NCBI GenBank assembly: GCA_026393985.1
Contig: JAPKZB010000059.1
Coordinates: 1-37,569, forward strand
Length of the DNA: 37,569 bases
Source: Acidobacteriota bacterium
GTDB taxonomy: Bacteria > Acidobacteriota > Terriglobia > Bryobacterales > Bryobacteraceae
Reading direction: 5' to 3'
Shown: one piece after another, positions 23,893-32,480 of the stretch
Layout: each line of letters opens with the position of its first letter
Numbering within the stretch: the first letter of the stretch is position 1
Notes under the pieces: model-generated
Seen by the model: the letters and a program-made list of their open reading frames with translations, nothing else
Databases searched by the model: none
Told to the model about the DNA's origin: nothing
Position numbers and translations under genes: made by a program

Positions 23893-25208
23893 TATGCGAT
23901 ATCGGGCAGGAGAAACCGCTGCGGGCGGCCCAGAATTTCCGCAGCCGCTTCCGCAGCCAGGTAGCCGCTGCGCGCCGCCCCTTCCATCGTGGCGGGCCAG
24001 CCGGAACGGGTCCAATCCCCGGCCAGCACAAAGTTTTCGATCTTCGTGCGGTTCCCCGGGCGGTGCTTGCCGAGGCCGGGCAGCGCGCTATAAGTGGCGC
24101 GCGCCTCCTTCACCACCTGGGCGTTAACCAGTCTGGCCTCCCGCACCAGGGGCAGATACTCGGCCAGCTCGGCCATCGCCAGATCGATCACCTCCTGCCG
24201 CGGCAGCTTGAGCCACGGCTTCGAGGCGCTGACGACCAGTTGCAGATAGCGGCCGCCATCTTTTGCAAAGAACCACTGCAGGTTCCGGTCGAGCAGCGTG
24301 CCGTAGGGCAGCGCGGTCACCGGGCGATCGAACCAAAAATGGACACCCGTGATGGAGGAGTGGGTGAAAGCGCTCACGTCCAGCTCCGCTTCCGGCGCCA
24401 GGCCCGCGGCCTTTTCAAAGGGAACGGCCGAAATCACCACCTTCGCCCGGCGCTCCGCGCCGTCGAGAATCACCCCGCGGGCGACGCCCCCTTCCACCAG
24501 GATGCGCTCGACGGGGCACCGCAACTCGATGGAAACCCCAGGCATCCTGGCCCAGGCGCCGGAGGTGTACAGCTCCCCCAGCGGTACCGTGGGCACGCCC
24601 ATTTCATAGGAGGTGGACGAGGCGAGAAAGCCCAGCCAGAAGACCTGAAAGCCATGGATGGCGGCCATCCGGTCGAGCTCTTCGTTGATGGCGCTCACCA
24701 GCACCTGCCGCCAGAAGCGCTCAATCGCGTTGGGCGACTGCTGCTTTTCCCGCAGCCAGTCGAGCATCGAAATCTCTTCGAGGTCCCGGCGCCGCCCCCG
24801 CTCCCAGAGGATGGCCAGAAACGCCCGCGCCACGCAGATCTTGTCCGCCCAGGACAGAAAGCTCATCCGGAGGAAGGATTCCGTAAAGTGGAACGGCGCC
24901 GGCAGCAGGCCCCGCTCAAAATGGCTGATGCGCCCGCCCGGTTCGAGAAACGGAATATCCCGGCCGAATTCAACGCAATCGGCCACGCCCATCCGGCCGT
25001 AAAAATCGAGCAGGTTCACGCAGCAGCGTAGAAGAATATGTTGGCAGTTATCGACCACACCCGTATTGGGTAAGGCATAGGAGGTAGCCCGCCCGCCCAG
25101 ATGGGGCCTGGCTTCCAGTAACTCGACCTTCCATCCCGCGCCGCCCAAAGCCGCCGTCGCGGCCAGCCCGGCCACGCCACCGCCCACGACCAGTACATCT
25201 GCCGACAT
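23892..25208 (-). CDS. hpnE: Hydroxysqualene dehydroxylase HpnE
   Basis: FAD-dependent enzyme of hopanoid synthesis that reduces hydroxysqualene to squalene, after HpnD and HpnC. The 438-residue product has the dinucleotide motif VVGGGVAGLAATAALG (7-22) and the LLEARPHLGGRATSY segment of the amine-oxidase superfamily. HpnE-type features include VDNCQHILLRCC, the C-terminal LPGLGKHRPGN region and LAGDWTRSGWPATMEGAARSG. The start overlaps the stop of the 36-aa gene as TGATG. hpnC, hpnD and shc are not nearby. A carotenoid-type desaturase is the main alternative. Confidence 0.88.
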   Translation of the reverse strand: MSADVLVVGGGVAGLAATAALGGAGWKVELLEARPHLGGRATSYALPNTGVVDNCQHILLRCCVNLLDFYGRMGVADCVEFGRDIPFLEPGGRISHFERGLLPAPFHFTESFLRMSFLSWADKICVARAFLAILWERGRRRDLEEISMLDWLREKQQSPNAIERFWRQVLVSAINEELDRMAAIHGFQVFWLGFLASSTSYEMGVPTVPLGELYTSGAWARMPGVSIELRCPVERILVEGGVARGVILDGAERRAKVVISAVPFEKAAGLAPEAELDVSAFTHSSITGVHFWFDRPVTALPYGTLLDRNLQWFFAKDGGRYLQLVVSASKPWLKLPRQEVIDLAMAELAEYLPLVREARLVNAQVVKEARATYSALPGLGKHRPGNRTKIENFVLAGDWTRSGWPATMEGAARSGYLAAEAAAEILGRPQRFLLPDIA

Positions 25209-25318
25209 CAGTAAACAGGCTGGCGGGATCGCTTGCCGCCGTCCCCCCCGCTCATACCAATGGCGATCCAGATAACCAGAATCAGGGAAACAACATAAAT
25301 GGCATCGGAGAGCGTCAT
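25208..25318 (-). CDS. 36-residue single-span membrane microprotein coupled to hpnE
   Basis: A short ORF from ATG 25318 to TGA 25208 encodes 36 residues. Residues 1-22 are hydrophobic (SDAIYVVSLILVIWIAIG in the core) and the tail GGDGGKRSRQPVY is basic, so the C-terminus should stay in the cytoplasm. Its stop overlaps the hpnE start (TGATG), which implies translational coupling. A plausible promoter lies just upstream. No strong Shine-Dalgarno is visible. It may regulate or anchor HpnE, or serve mainly as a coupled leader peptide. I do not recognise a family. Confidence 0.55.
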   Translation of the reverse strand: MTLSDAIYVVSLILVIWIAIGMSGGDGGKRSRQPVY

Positions 25319-25344
25319 GGTGATATTAGGGATCTACACTACAC

Positions 25345-25373
25345 AGCATAGAGCGAGAACCGTAAAGGGGCAA
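25345..25373 (-). promoter_or_regulatory. Candidate sigma70 promoter of the microprotein-hpnE unit
   Basis: On the minus strand TTGCCC (25368-25373), a 17-base spacer and TATGCT (25345-25350) match 4/6 at each box. Transcription would start about 20 bases before the microprotein ATG. It lies in the only gap (61 bp) of the run from TrpE(G) to DinB, where a new transcript is most likely to begin. Confidence 0.4.
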
Positions 25374-25379
25374 TGGACT

Positions 25380-25736
25380 TTATGGCCAGTACCCTTGGCT
25401 AAGTCCTACCAGCAACGCGCCGATTCCTCCCAGCACCGGGAACGCCAGCCATCCGCCCAGCAGCCGCTGCCGCGACCCGAACGGCCTGCGGGTGAAGGCC
25501 AGCCAGCCCTGCGTGGCGAACACCGGCGTCATCGCCGCCACAAAACCTACCCCGCCGTGCGTGCACCACGGGCAGTGTTTGGCGGCCAGATGATCGTGCA
25601 CATTGCAGTGCGCCGCCCCGGTGCCAAGCATGCCCTGGCAGCCGCACTGGTACACCAGATTGCAGAAGTCGATGGCGAAGAACGCCGCCACGCCCGCCGT
25701 GCAGGCAAAAATGGCGATCTTCGTTTTCGTCTTCAC
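25380..25736 (-). CDS. Cys/His-rich small membrane protein of unknown function
   Basis: A 118-residue protein with three likely membrane segments (about 6-24, 61-80 and 92-113). Between the first and second lies a loop packed with possible metal ligands: Cys25, Cys31, Cys33, Cys44, Cys55 and Cys58, with His43, His47, His49, His54 and His60. The phrases QCGCQG and HCPWCTHGG stand out. This suggests metal, heme or Fe-S binding or disulfide chemistry at the membrane. I do not recognise a named family. Its ATG overlaps the TrpE(G) stop (ATGA at 25733-25736), so the two are translationally coupled although no functional link is obvious. Confidence 0.75.
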   Translation of the reverse strand: MKTKTKIAIFACTAGVAAFFAIDFCNLVYQCGCQGMLGTGAAHCNVHDHLAAKHCPWCTHGGVGFVAAMTPVFATQGWLAFTRRPFGSRQRLLGGWLAFPVLGGIGALLVGLSQGYWP

Positions 25737-27895
25737 CCCGCCACCGGCCGGCGGTTTTTAGCCCGCCCGTGAAGCCGGACCATGTTGGCGATCATCCGGA
25801 CGCCGGCTTGGTCCTTCATGGTCAAAATCGATTCCGGATGGAACTGCACGGCTTCCACCGGCAGTGTCTTATGGCGGACGCCCATGATGATGCCGTCCTC
25901 GCTGCGCGCCGTGACTTCGAGACAATCGGGCAGCTTGTCCGGTAGTGCGTAGAGCGAGTGGTAGCGGCCCACCTGCAGCGGGTCGGCGAGGCCCGCGAAG
26001 CAGCCGGCGCCGCCGTGCCGTACGAGCGATGGTTTGCCGTGCATCGGATAGTCGAGCACGCCCAACTCGCCGCCGAAGGCTTCGACGATCCCCTGCAAGC
26101 CCAGGCAGACCCCCAGCACGGGGTAGCCGGCTGCGGAGGCGAAGCGCACCAGCGCGGGCACGCCAAAATCCTCGGGCCGCCCCGGGCCGGGCGAGATCAG
26201 AATCAGGTCCGGATCAATCTCCCGGATCTTGGCTTCCGGAATGCCGGCGCGGTAGGTGACCACCTCGGCCCCGGTTTGCCGGGCGTAGTTGGCCAGGGTG
26301 AGGACGAAGCAGTCGTCGTTGTCGACGAGCAGCAGTTTCAAGCCTTCGCCAACGCGGGCGGCTTCAGCGGCGGCCGGGGGAGCCGCTTTGCCCATGGCGA
26401 GGGCGCGGAAGAAGCCGGTGGCTTTGATCTGGGTCTCCTGCTCTTCGCTGGCCGGGTCGGAGTCGTAGAGCAGCGTGGCGCCGGCCGAGTAGGAGGCCAT
26501 GCCGTCTTTCAAGTGCACGGTGCGGATGGTGATGCCGGTGTTGATATCGCCGTTCAGCGACAGCATGCCGATGGCGCCGCCGTACCAGCCGCGGGCGTCC
26601 TTTTCGAGGTTTTCAATCTCCTGCGAGGCGGCCTTTTTCGGAGCGCCGATCAGCGTGACGGCCCACATGTGCGACAAAAACGCGTCCATGGCGTCGAAAC
26701 CCGGCATCAGCACCCCGTCGACGTGATCGACGGTATGGAAGAGTCCGGCGTAGCTTTCAATGAGCCGCCGGCCGATTACCTGCACCGAACCTGGCACGCA
26801 GACGCGTGACTTGTCGTTGCGGTCGACGTCGGTGCACATCGTCAACTCGCTCTCTTCTTTGGGCGAGGCGAGCAGATTCTTGATCGCTTCGGCATCGGCC
26901 ATCGGGTCGCCGGTGCGGCGGGCGGTGCCGGAGATGGGGCAGGTTTCGACGCGGGCGCCTTCGACGCGGACAAACATTTCAGGGCTCGCGCCCACCAGCT
27001 GCTCTTCGCCCAACTGCAGGAGGAACTCGTAGGGGGAGGGGCTGGCCTGTTGAATCCGTTTGAAGAGGACGGAGGGCTTTTCCGCGTACGGCGTCGAGAA
27101 GGTTTGCCGGAGCACGACCTCGTAGTAGTCGCCGACCTTCATGCGGGCTCGCACCTTTTCGACGTTGGCCATGTACTCGGCCGGGGTGTGGTTGCTGGTC
27201 ACCGGCGCCGGCGCCAGGGCCGGCGCGGCGGGGACGCGGTCGGCACCGCCGGCGAGGCCCGCGGTGTTCAGGTCGTCGCACGCGAAATCGTAGCGGTAGC
27301 GTTCGATCACCTCTTTCTTGCGATCCATATAGAGGATGTCGTCGCAGAAGAACAGGTGCAGGTCCTTGCGGTCGCCCCGCTCGAGGCGCAGTTCGATGGG
27401 ATCGAACTGAAAGAGCAGGTCGTAGCCGAAGGCGCCCACGAAGGAGAGCTTGGAGTCTTCAGGATGGCGGAACTCTTCGACAATCGCGCGAAGAATGGAG
27501 AAGACCGAGGGCTGCTTGGAGCGCTCCTCTTCCGGGAAGAACGCGGGCAGGGGCTTCAGGGTGCCGCAGAGTCCGGCCGGGGTGGCGGCGAACGACTCCC
27601 AATGGGGATGGTCGGCCAGCAGGCGGCCAAAGATCTGGCAGATGGCGCCGCCGCGCTCATTCAGCGCCCGGAACTCCACCTTGCGGCCCCACGCTACGAC
27701 CTCAAGGGGCGGCTTGCTTGAAGCAATGTCCCAACGGGAGTACCGCCCGGGATACTCGTATCCCGAGGAGAGATAAAAGCCGCGGTAACGGTCCAGATCC
27801 TGAAGCAGACTGCCGAGGCCTTTCTTGAAAGACGCCTTGCTTAGGTTCCGGGTAACCGCTATGCCGCTCTTGGTTTCATAGCGGAGAAGTGGCAT
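25733..27895 (-). CDS. Fused anthranilate synthase TrpE(G)
   Basis: Makes anthranilate from chorismate and glutamine, the first step of tryptophan synthesis. The 720-residue product joins a TrpE-like chorismate domain (about 1-510: SSGYEYPGRYSRWDI, SPYEFLLQLGEEQLVGASPEMF split here by position, CPISGTARRTGDP, CTDVDRNDKSRVC, LIGAPKKAA) to a class I glutamine amidotransferase (about 525-715) with triad Cys597 (GVCLGLQG), His686 and Glu688 (FHPES). The fusion resembles the TrpE(G) of rhizobia; phenazine-type PhzE is an alternative architecture. No other trp gene is adjacent. AAGG lies about 6 bases before ATG 27895. I see no trp leader peptide in the 36-bp gap upstream. Confidence 0.93.
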   Translation of the reverse strand: MPLLRYETKSGIAVTRNLSKASFKKGLGSLLQDLDRYRGFYLSSGYEYPGRYSRWDIASSKPPLEVVAWGRKVEFRALNERGGAICQIFGRLLADHPHWESFAATPAGLCGTLKPLPAFFPEEERSKQPSVFSILRAIVEEFRHPEDSKLSFVGAFGYDLLFQFDPIELRLERGDRKDLHLFFCDDILYMDRKKEVIERYRYDFACDDLNTAGLAGGADRVPAAPALAPAPVTSNHTPAEYMANVEKVRARMKVGDYYEVVLRQTFSTPYAEKPSVLFKRIQQASPSPYEFLLQLGEEQLVGASPEMFVRVEGARVETCPISGTARRTGDPMADAEAIKNLLASPKEESELTMCTDVDRNDKSRVCVPGSVQVIGRRLIESYAGLFHTVDHVDGVLMPGFDAMDAFLSHMWAVTLIGAPKKAASQEIENLEKDARGWYGGAIGMLSLNGDINTGITIRTVHLKDGMASYSAGATLLYDSDPASEEQETQIKATGFFRALAMGKAAPPAAAEAARVGEGLKLLLVDNDDCFVLTLANYARQTGAEVVTYRAGIPEAKIREIDPDLILISPGPGRPEDFGVPALVRFASAAGYPVLGVCLGLQGIVEAFGGELGVLDYPMHGKPSLVRHGGAGCFAGLADPLQVGRYHSLYALPDKLPDCLEVTARSEDGIIMGVRHKTLPVEAVQFHPESILTMKDQAGVRMIANMVRLHGRAKNRRPVAG

Positions 27896-27931
27896 GGCAC
27901 CTTCAAAAATAAACCCTTAGGATACCATGCG

Positions 27932-29053
27932 TTAGGCCAGGATCGCCCCGGTCTGCGCCGTGTCGTAGCCGGCCAGGACTTCGAGTTTGCGGCGCAGCGC
28001 GGCGCGCTGCAGGACGTCGATAAAGACCTGCGCGGTGGGCGTGGCGAGCGTCGGCCGGCGCATGACGAAGTCGTAGCGTTCGCTCTGTAGCGGGACGAAG
28101 TCGAGCTGGAAGGTCCGGGCGGCGGAGCGGGTCGCCACGCAGCAGTCCGCCTCGCCGGTGAGCACGAGATAGGCCACGGCGAGATGCCCGTAGCCGAGGC
28201 GGTCATAGCCGGTCACTTTACCTGCAGGTACGCCGGCGGCGTGGAGCAGGCGGTCGAGCAGGCCCCGGCTTCCCGATCCGGTCTCGCGGTTGACTAGGCG
28301 GACGCCGCGCCGGGTAAGGTCCTCGGCCTTCCGGATGCCCTTGGGGTTCCCGGGCGCGACGACAAAGCCTTCCTCCCAGCGGGCAAAGCTGACCACGGCG
28401 AAGTCCTCGCCGGGGAATTCGCTGCGGAGGTAGGGCAGGTTGAACTCGCCGGTCGCCGCGTCTTCGAGGTGCGATCCGGCAATGTTCACCTTGCCTTCGT
28501 GCAGCCACTGCAAGGCCAATTGGCTGGCCGCCGCCGCCGACACCACCTCGACGCCCCCGCTGCGCTCCACCAGGTGCGAAACGAAGCCAATGGCCGGGTC
28601 GCACCCGGCCAGCACCAGCCGCCTGCCGCTGCCGTCGGTTCCGGGGAAGGCGACCACGTCGGCCTGCATCGGCTTTTTACCGGGCCGGGCTACCACGCCG
28701 TCGGCCTCCGGCAGGTAGTAGGGGGCCGCGTTGACCGGAATGCACACGCGCCGGTCGCCCACCTGGCAGATTCGCACGGCCTGGCCCTTGGCCGGCGGCA
28801 CGGCGCTCAGGACGTCGGCGGGGAGCGCCCGCGGCGCCGACGGTTCGTCCACGGCGAGCGAAAACAGCTCCTCGACGGGTGCTTCGAGCGCGCGGGCCAG
28901 GCGCAGGGTGACCTCGGTGTTGGGCATGTAGGAGCCGGCTTCGATGGCATAGATGGTCTGCCGGGTTACCCCCACGCGCTCGGCCAGTTCGCTGGCGCTG
29001 AGGCCGCGGCCTTGCCGGACGGCGCGCAGTTGATTCTGAATCGAAGATTTCAT
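27932..29053 (-). CDS. HTH regulator with periplasmic-binding-like (molybdate-type) ligand domain
   Basis: A 373-residue cytoplasmic regulator. An XRE-type helix-turn-helix occupies about residues 4-60 (LRAVRQGRGLSASELAERVG, TRQTIYAIEAGSYMP). After a linker comes a domain of the periplasmic-binding-protein-like type found fused to HTHs and in molybdate-responsive proteins (about 130-350: LVLAGCDPAIGFVSHLVE, GEFNLPYLRSEFPGED, RLVNRETGSGSRGLLDRLL, GYGHLAVAYLVLTGEADCC). Known or proposed ligands are oxyanions or small cofactors; none can be named here. It starts 5 bp after the TonB-receptor stop, with TGAGG in the stop region as ribosome site, and so is probably cotranscribed with it. Confidence 0.88.
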   Translation of the reverse strand: MKSSIQNQLRAVRQGRGLSASELAERVGVTRQTIYAIEAGSYMPNTEVTLRLARALEAPVEELFSLAVDEPSAPRALPADVLSAVPPAKGQAVRICQVGDRRVCIPVNAAPYYLPEADGVVARPGKKPMQADVVAFPGTDGSGRRLVLAGCDPAIGFVSHLVERSGGVEVVSAAAASQLALQWLHEGKVNIAGSHLEDAATGEFNLPYLRSEFPGEDFAVVSFARWEEGFVVAPGNPKGIRKAEDLTRRGVRLVNRETGSGSRGLLDRLLHAAGVPAGKVTGYDRLGYGHLAVAYLVLTGEADCCVATRSAARTFQLDFVPLQSERYDFVMRRPTLATPTAQVFIDVLQRAALRRKLEVLAGYDTAQTGAILA

Positions 29054-29058
29054 GGGCC

Positions 29059-32000
29059 TCAGAATTGTAGTTTAGCCACCACTTCGAAGACGCGCGGGTC
29101 GAGCGCGGTGGTGATGGTTCCAAACGCCGGCGCGCCGAAGCTGCCGTTGGGGTTGCCGAGCGGCGGGGTGTTGGTGGCGTTGAAGGCTTCGGCGCGGAGT
29201 TCGAGCCGTGCGCGCTCCCGCAGTTGAAAGGTGCGGCCGAGCATCAGGTCGAGAATCCGGTAGCCCGGCCCTACCACCGGATTCCGCGAGCTGTTGCCGA
29301 GGGTGAACTGCGGCGCCTCCCGGAAGGCGGCGGCGTTGAACCAGCGCCCCGTCGAGCGCTCCGCTGCCGGCAGGCGGGGGTCCGCCACGCGGTTCGGGCG
29401 CTGCAGACCGAAGCCGGCGAAGGCGTTGAAGTTGGTGGCCTGCGTCACGGCCAAGGGGCTGCCCGATTGCGCGCGGACGATGCCGGCAACCTGCCAGCCG
29501 CGCAGCCAGCGGCGCCGCGCCGGCAGCGCGTAGACGAAACCCAGGGAGAGGTTGTGCGGCACGTTGCCGGTGGAGACGTCCTTTTCCAGGCGCCGGTTGA
29601 AGCTGTCGGCCGCCTGGAAGTTGGCCACGGGGCCGGAGAGGACGGCGAAGTCGAACACCGCGCCGGCGTCGTCGATGAGGCGCGAGAAGGTGTAGGCCCC
29701 GGTGAGGGTCAGCCCGCGGGAGAAGCGCTTTTCAAGGCGGGCCTGCAGGGAGTGGTAGGTGGAGTGGCCGACGTTGTTCCGGTACAAGGCGACTGTGGTG
29801 AACCGCGGAAAGGGGCGCAGCAGTTGGCCACGGGGAATCGTCGGCCCGCCGAGCGAGCTCGTCGCCGGCACCAGGCCCACCAGCGGATTGGCCACCGCCT
29901 GCGTCAACGGAGCGCCGAGGACCAACTGCGCGACGGTGAGTTGATTGAGATTGACGTCGGGAACGCCGAGTCGGGTGAGCTTCGAGCCGAGGTAGCCGGC
30001 CTCGACGCTCCAGTGTTCGCCGAAGGTCTGTTGCAGGCTCAGGTTCCACTGTTGGGCGTAGCCGCTGCCGTTGTCCCGCTGCACGCCGAACACGCCTTGG
30101 CCGCGTCCGGCGTCCGGGTCTGGCGCCAGGGGGCGGACCGTGGGGCCTTGGGAGAGTACAAAGGCCGGGGTGAGGTTGTCGAGCGTCTGCTGGCCGAGGG
30201 TTTGAATGAAGGGAAACAGGGGTGTGGTGAAGGGCGTGGTGATGCCGGCCTGTTCGATCCAGGTAAGACCGTAGCCGGAGCGCAGGACGAGCGAATCGCG
30301 GAGCTGGTAGGCTACGCCGAGCCGGGGTGCCACGTTGCGCTTTTCGAGATTGCGGGCGGTGCGGGATTGGCCGTTGGCGCCCAGCAGGTCCAGGCGCTCG
30401 GTGGCGAGGTTGAAGACCGCGCCCCGGTTGCCCACCACCGTCGACGGGAAGTTCAGCGTGTAGCGGACGCCGAGGTTCGCCGTCAGGCGGCGCGAGACCC
30501 GCCAGTCGTCCTGCAGGAAGAACTCAGCAAGTTGGGCCCGCGGCTGAATCCGTTCGGGCTGCGAGTCGAGGCTGAAGCGTCCGACCTGGCCCAGCAGCAA
30601 CGAACCGAACGACGACCCGCCGGAGACGGCGCCGCTGGGGGCCAGCGCGCCGGTGAACAGGGTGGGGAATTGCAGGTTGCCGGTAGGGTTGGGGGGCTGC
30701 AGCACGTCGAGCGTTTGCCGCCGGAGGTCCGCCCCGGCCTTGGCGCTGTGCGCGCCCCGGACCCAGGAGAGGGTATTGGCCAGTTGCGTCACCGAGGTAG
30801 CCAACCGGGCGTTGGCGTTGGTCGACGGGCCGAGTGGCTGGAGCCCGACGATGTCGAAGGTGGGCAGCACATCGGCAAAGGAGGAGGCCGGAAGGTTGGG
30901 AATGCCGGTGGCTTCGGCGGCGGGCCGCCCGAGTCGCAGGGCGCTGCGCGCTACACGCCGGTGGGTGTAGCCGGCGCGGAACTGGTTCACGACGGTGGGC
31001 CGCAGGTTCCAGGTATGCTCGCCGGCGAGGCTATCGGCCCGGGTCAAGGCCTCGCTGTTGTCCGGCAGCGGAGTGGCCGGGCGGGTGTCGTCCCGCAGAA
31101 AGGAGTAGCGGATGAAGAAGCGCTGCACGGGGGTGAGGTAGTGGTCGAGCCGGAGGTCGAACTGTTCGGCGGCGGTCCGTTCGCTGGCGAGCCGGCGGTA
31201 GTTGTTGACGGCGGCTTCGGCGCCGGCGGCGGAGAGGACGTTGGGCGCCGGGTAGCGGCCGACGACGGTCTGCGCCGCGGGGTCGAAGCGGGCGGCGGGG
31301 ATGCGATTGACGGGAAAGGGGTCGCGGGCGAGGCCGGCGTCGGTGCGGCGGGTGGTGGCAGGGTCGAAGAGGGCGCCGGGGAAGGCGCCGGCGCGTTGGG
31401 CGGCGGTGGGCAGGGTGCTGGTCCGCACGACGCCCGTCTGCAGGCGGGTGCCCTGCCAGTCGGTGAACAGGAAGGTCCGGCTCTTGCGGAGCGGTCCGCC
31501 GAGGACATAGCCATATTGGTTGCGGCGAAAACGGGGCTTGTCGCCGGACGGAGCAAACAGGTTGCGGGCGTTCAGTTCTTCGTGGCGGAAGAATTCGAAC
31601 AAGGTGCCGTGCCAGGTGTTGGTGCCGGACTTCTGATTGACCAGAATCACCCCGCCATTGGAGCGGCCATATTCGGCCGAGAAACTGTTGGTCTCGACGC
31701 GGAACTCTTCAATGGCATCGAGGATCGGATAGTAAGCCACCTGGCCGGGTTCGGGCTGTAACACGCTGATGCCGTCGTAGAGGTACTCGTTCACGCGAGG
31801 GCGGCTGCCGTTGATGCGGGGCAGCAGGCTCCCCGGCGGCAGGGTAACGCCGGGGGAGAGCGCGAGCAGGGGCACGAAGTTCCGCCCGTCGAGCGGGAGG
31901 GTGACCACCTTCTGTTGCTCGGCTACGAAGCTCACTGTCCCGCGCGTGGTTTGCAGGAGCGGGGGCGTCGTGGTGACTTCGATGGACTGGTTGGCCTCGC

Positions 32001-32316
32001 CGAGGGCGAGAGTCAGGTTGAGAGTCACGTGGTCGCTCACGCGCAGCAGGATGCCCTCCCGGCGGAGCGGGGCGAAGGGCTGCTTCGTTGCCGTGACGCG
32101 GTAGGCGCCGGCCGGCAGGGCAGAGAAGTGGTAGCGCCCGTCGAGGCCGGATGCCTGCGCGACGGTGAAGCCCGTGGCCGTGTGCTGCGCCGTGACGGTG
32201 GCTGCGGCAACGGGCAGGCCGGCGGGGTCGGCGAGGCGCCCGGCGAGTTCTGCGGTGGTCGCCTGAGCCAGGGCGGCCGCGGGGAGGAGCACGCAAACGA
32301 GCAGGCACTGATACAT
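29059..32316 (-). CDS. Oar-like TonB-dependent receptor with N-terminal regulatory domain
   Basis: Outer-membrane protein of 1085 residues. A Sec signal (YQCLLVCVLLPAAALAQA) is followed by a carboxypeptidase-regulatory domain (about 20-100: ELAGRLADPAGLPVAAATVT, GRYHFSALPAGAYRV) and a TonB plug (LPLDGRNFVPLLALSPGV, RVETNSFSAEYGRSNGG, SGTNTWHGTLFEFFRHEELN). The long beta-barrel ends in a C-terminal strand with terminal Phe (VFEVVAKLQF). This architecture is widespread in Acidobacteria and the ligand is usually unknown, perhaps oligosaccharides or peptides. I prefer ATG 32316 to GTG 32325 because it places the signal at the N-terminus. It is divergent from a second receptor of the same class. 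Confidence 0.94.
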   Translation of the reverse strand: MYQCLLVCVLLPAAALAQATTAELAGRLADPAGLPVAAATVTAQHTATGFTVAQASGLDGRYHFSALPAGAYRVTATKQPFAPLRREGILLRVSDHVTLNLTLALGEANQSIEVTTTPPLLQTTRGTVSFVAEQQKVVTLPLDGRNFVPLLALSPGVTLPPGSLLPRINGSRPRVNEYLYDGISVLQPEPGQVAYYPILDAIEEFRVETNSFSAEYGRSNGGVILVNQKSGTNTWHGTLFEFFRHEELNARNLFAPSGDKPRFRRNQYGYVLGGPLRKSRTFLFTDWQGTRLQTGVVRTSTLPTAAQRAGAFPGALFDPATTRRTDAGLARDPFPVNRIPAARFDPAAQTVVGRYPAPNVLSAAGAEAAVNNYRRLASERTAAEQFDLRLDHYLTPVQRFFIRYSFLRDDTRPATPLPDNSEALTRADSLAGEHTWNLRPTVVNQFRAGYTHRRVARSALRLGRPAAEATGIPNLPASSFADVLPTFDIVGLQPLGPSTNANARLATSVTQLANTLSWVRGAHSAKAGADLRRQTLDVLQPPNPTGNLQFPTLFTGALAPSGAVSGGSSFGSLLLGQVGRFSLDSQPERIQPRAQLAEFFLQDDWRVSRRLTANLGVRYTLNFPSTVVGNRGAVFNLATERLDLLGANGQSRTARNLEKRNVAPRLGVAYQLRDSLVLRSGYGLTWIEQAGITTPFTTPLFPFIQTLGQQTLDNLTPAFVLSQGPTVRPLAPDPDAGRGQGVFGVQRDNGSGYAQQWNLSLQQTFGEHWSVEAGYLGSKLTRLGVPDVNLNQLTVAQLVLGAPLTQAVANPLVGLVPATSSLGGPTIPRGQLLRPFPRFTTVALYRNNVGHSTYHSLQARLEKRFSRGLTLTGAYTFSRLIDDAGAVFDFAVLSGPVANFQAADSFNRRLEKDVSTGNVPHNLSLGFVYALPARRRWLRGWQVAGIVRAQSGSPLAVTQATNFNAFAGFGLQRPNRVADPRLPAAERSTGRWFNAAAFREAPQFTLGNSSRNPVVGPGYRILDLMLGRTFQLRERARLELRAEAFNATNTPPLGNPNGSFGAPAFGTITTALDPRVFEVVAKLQF

Positions 32317-32480
32317 GACATCCACGACAGTGTAATGTTAACACGACAAGCGGGGCTGGCGGCAAGGGGACCCCCTTGTCCTGCTAAGTTACCTGTGATA
32401 AGACATCCCGTACTGTGACGGAGATACTCGTAACGGGGTAGGCCGGCACAGCGATCGTAATCATAAAAAGGGGAAATGTA
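32317..32480. promoter_or_regulatory. Divergent regulatory region between two TonB receptors
   Basis: The 164-bp gap holds a perfect 7-bp inverted repeat CAAGGGG/CCCCTTG (32363-32378) near the left side. A weak plus-strand promoter, AAGACA (32400-32405), 17-base spacer, GATACT (32423-32428), may serve the right-hand receptor, whose ATG is preceded by AAGGGG. I found no convincing pair for the left-hand gene. Confidence 0.35.

Noticed and set aside
29224-31761. An 845-codon open frame on the plus strand
   Set aside because: It is antisense to the TonB-receptor gene, with composition typical of a GC-rich shadow frame and no recognisable domain. The opposite strand encodes a full family protein.
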